NCBI RefSeq assembly: GCF_002205895.1
Contig: NZ_NJDE01000007.1
Coordinates: forward strand, 186,001-250,000
Direction: 5' to 3'
Source of the DNA: Saccharibacillus sp. O23
GTDB lineage: Bacteria; Bacillota; Bacilli; Paenibacillales; Paenibacillaceae
DNA: 64,000 nt
Part shown: in pieces, positions 63,360 to 64,000 of the stretch
Layout of the letters: each line of letters opens with the position of its first letter
How positions within the stretch are numbered: position 1 is the stretch's first letter
Notes under the pieces: generated by a model
Databases searched by the model: none
Told to the model about the DNA's origin: nothing
Seen by the model: only the letters and a program-made list of their open reading frames with translations
Position numbers and translations under genes: made by a program

Positions 63360-64000
63360 ATGCTGCTTGAAGTGATCGCCTGCACGCCGGAGGATGCCGC
63401 GGCAGCGGAAAGGGGAGGCGCGGACCGGATCGAGTGGATCGCCGATCCGCGGTCCGGCGGCGTAACGCCGGACCTGTCCCGCGCGGCGGAGATGCGCCGC
63501 GCCGTGCAAGTGCCGATCCGCGTCATGGTCCGGACGCGGGGAGGCGGGTTCGTCTACAGCGAAGACGAACAAGAGCAGATGCGGCGGGATATCCGCCGCA
63601 TCGCGGCCGCAGGCGGACTCGACGTCGTGACCGGCGCTTTGACGCCGGAAGGGACGGTCGACCAGTCCGCGCTGGCCGGACTGCTGAACGCGGGGCCGGG
63701 CCTCGCGTTCACGTTTCACCGCGCGTTCGACGAGGCCGTCGACCTCTCGCGCGCGCTTGAAGTGCTGTCCGTCTATCCGCAGGTGACGGACGTACTGACC
63801 TCGGGCGGAGCGCCGGGCGCGCCCGAAGGAGCCGAACTGCTCGCGGAGCTGCTGCGCCGCTCCCGGCAGACCGGGGCGCCGCCGCGGATTCTCGCCGGCG
63901 CGGGCCTGACGGCGGAGAACCTGCGTCCGTTTCTGGACGCGACCGGCGCGGACCGTATGCATATCGGTTCCGCCGCCCGGTTCGGCGGCGACCCGCTGGC
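63360..64000 (+). CDS. cutC: CutC family protein, 3' end beyond the window
   Basis: The first 213 residues of a CutC/copper-homeostasis-family TIM-barrel protein are present. They begin MLLEVIACTPEDAAAAERGGA and include FTFHRAFDEAVDLSRALE and the glycine-rich SGGAPGAPEG. Members were named for copper tolerance, but the actual activity is uncertain. AAGGAGG lies before the ATG. The gene continues past base 64000, so its end is not seen. Confidence 0.88.
   Translation, partial: MLLEVIACTPEDAAAAERGGADRIEWIADPRSGGVTPDLSRAAEMRRAVQVPIRVMVRTRGGGFVYSEDEQEQMRRDIRRIAAAGGLDVVTGALTPEGTVDQSALAGLLNAGPGLAFTFHRAFDEAVDLSRALEVLSVYPQVTDVLTSGGAPGAPEGAELLAELLRRSRQTGAPPRILAGAGLTAENLRPFLDATGADRMHIGSAARFGGDPL

Overview
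The window looks like a chromosomal piece of a high-GC, Gram-positive Paenibacillaceae bacterium (Paenibacillus or Saccharibacillus type). The evidence is the AGGAGG-like ribosome binding sites with ATG/GTG/TTG starts, the LPXTG and S-layer-homology surface proteins, the copper-amine-oxidase-type stalk domains on cell-wall enzymes, the Bacillus-like dgk-dck pair, YpsA, an Asp23-family protein, and bacterial SigA, ECF and LexA site logic. Genus is inference; no rRNA or tRNA gene is visible.

Layout. 0-4.9 kb: a 1493-residue sortase-anchored adhesin. 4.9-9.3 kb (minus): a two-component system made of a membrane hybrid kinase with two kinase cores and a response regulator with a transcriptional-activation domain. 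9.7-11 kb: a DUF2294 protein and a stand-alone receiver. 11.4-17.2 kb: deoxynucleoside kinases dgk-dck, a hypothetical, uppP, an L,D-transpeptidase behind an ECF-type promoter, a small XRE repressor and aroD. 17.7 kb: a lipoprotein. 19.2-24.1 kb: an RNA-repair operon (RlaP-type nucleotidyltransferase, Hen1, Pnkp), followed by a truncated CPBP protease. 24.9-29.1 kb: a DUF4127 protein (minus), a LexA-box-preceded two-gene split sigma-like module, an Asp23 protein and a radical SAM/SPASM protein. 29.3-35.4 kb: an orphan LytTR regulator and a giant SLH/FIVAR/beta-helix surface protein. 35.6-43.3 kb: an acetyltransferase, an acyl-CoA-dehydrogenase-like flavoprotein, and a small beta-grasp-like protein next to a 1701-residue DUF4132 protein. 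43.7-53.9 kb: a 2-oxo-acid decarboxylase, a cell-wall amidase, a membrane protein, a metNIQ-type ABC importer, a chemoreceptor and a secreted GH26-like hydrolase. 54-61 kb: a flavodoxin-fold oxidoreductase with an HxlR regulator, an acetyltransferase, a stalk-domain protein, two LURP-one-like proteins flanking ypsA, a hypothetical, and two tandem HAD phosphatases. 61.4-64 kb: NAD-malic enzyme and the start of cutC.

Beyond the genes, the window carries at least three families of short dispersed structured repeats. Family 1 has copies at 11277, 30054 and 43340, with CTAG-ended inverted repeats and two copies that supply a gene's stop codon. Family 2 has inverted copies at 4.7 and 37.6 kb with nested hairpins. 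Family 3 is a clustered 25-bp repeat, CTAACGGAACG...GACGCTTAG, at 18.5 and 63.0 kb. The strongest system-level candidates for follow-up are the RlaP-Hen1-Pnkp operon, the SOS-box-controlled split sigma pair, the beta-grasp/DUF4132 pair, and the LURP-YpsA-LURP cluster.
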